Below, in pieces: positions 33,239 through 33,573 of a stretch of DNA of 33,573 nucleotides. The number at the start of each line of letters is the position of its first letter. Position 1 is the stretch's first letter. A model generated the notes under the pieces. The model did no database searches. It saw only the letters and a program-made list of their open reading frames with translations, and was not told where the DNA came from. Origin of the DNA: an uncultured Prevotellaceae bacterium (GTDB lineage Bacteria; Bacteroidota; Bacteroidia; Bacteroidales; Bacteroidaceae); the NCBI GenBank assembly GCA_902778535.1, contig CACYYG010000029.1, forward strand, positions 1-33,573. The letters are read 5' to 3'. A program made the position numbers and the translations under genes.

Positions 33239-33493
33239 ATGGCAAGAAAGATAACAGTAGTAGTAGAGACAGGCAAGGATTTATTCTCCTGCTTCATGTC
33301 TGGGGCTGACGACCTCGATTTCGGTCTGCATGGTGACGGCAAGACCGCTCGAAAGGCCATAGAGGACTTCTATATTGCCCGTGATGAAATGAAAGATTTC
33401 TATGAAGAGCAGGGCAGGGAGTTCCCTGAACTGGAATTCGAATTTGTTCTTGACATCGGTGCTTTCTTCAGTTATCCTAAAATCCGCAACTAA
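33239..33493 (+). CDS. hicB: HicB-type antitoxin, probably truncated
   Basis: An 84-residue protein matching the N-terminal HicB domain: an opening beta strand ITVVVETG, DLDFGLHGDGKTARKAIEDFY and the REFPELEFEFVLDIGAFF segment. Bacteroidetes HicB proteins usually continue for some 50 residues with a helix-turn-helix that binds the operator; here the frame ends straight after the first domain (SYPKIRN). It could still bind HicA but probably not DNA. With hicA broken, the pair looks defunct. The remaining 80 bp of the window show nothing. Confidence 0.75.
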   Translation: MARKITVVVETGKDLFSCFMSGADDLDFGLHGDGKTARKAIEDFYIARDEMKDFYEEQGREFPELEFEFVLDIGAFFSYPKIRN

Positions 33494-33573
33494 TAATCTT
33501 TCGTCTAGAGATTCACATTATGGTGTCTTGTATGGCTTAACAAATTAAAATATAGTCCGTCATGTGTTGAATC

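Overview
The window looks like a chromosomal segment of a Bacteroidales bacterium, most likely Prevotella or a close relative. The grounds are the repeated Bacteroidetes-type promoter (TTTG, about 19-20 bp, then TAnnTTTG) before many genes, the GC-rich codon use, Bacteroidota-style proteins (an M6 protease with a Prevotella-like C-terminal tail, a secreted GH43 enzyme, a split 5'-nucleotidase, a CarboxypepD_reg-like protein) and ordinary housekeeping neighbours. No search was run, so the genus is an inference.

Layout. 1-1076: an ECF sigma factor and a membrane-anchored probable anti-sigma protein on the minus strand, perhaps followed by a third gene cut by the window edge. 1177-1340: first cluster of a dispersed 15-bp interrupted palindrome. 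1520-8775: an MlaF-like ATPase, thioredoxin (minus strand), a large secreted M6 metalloprotease, an MsbA-like ABC exporter and a YitT membrane protein. 8776-10410: a 5'-nucleotidase split into two proteins. 10655-11484: ribosomal protein L19, its terminator, a second palindrome family and gene remnants. 11491-13924: a second sigma/anti-sigma/secreted-protein operon. 14090-15591: pyrH and birA, joined by a heptamer tandem repeat. 15719-17370: a small secreted protein and an orphan histidine kinase.

17406-23470 is the accessory island. It holds a second cluster of the first palindrome family, a long structured leader, and a Type III-like restriction-modification module (mod, res). A YoeB-type toxin and its antitoxin lie on the opposite strand exactly between mod and res. 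The central part of mod is much AT-richer than its ends, as expected for an exchanged target-recognition domain. A strong bidirectional terminator closes the island.

23492-30346 is housekeeping again: yceD-rpmF-fabH, a secreted GH43 glycosidase, der, a second cluster of the second palindrome family, and pckA. 30407-33573 is more AT-rich and looks like accessory DNA in decay: two secreted or lipoprotein genes of unknown role, the N-terminal stub of an alpha-L-fucosidase (GH29), and a broken hicA-hicB pair in which hicA carries an in-frame TGA.

The most unusual signals are two palindrome families with unrelated sequence but the same geometry (6-bp arms, 3-bp centre, 7-nt spacers, 22-bp period; the first family also uses steps near 31 bp), the antisense toxin-antitoxin pair inside the R-M operon, and the structured leader ahead of mod.
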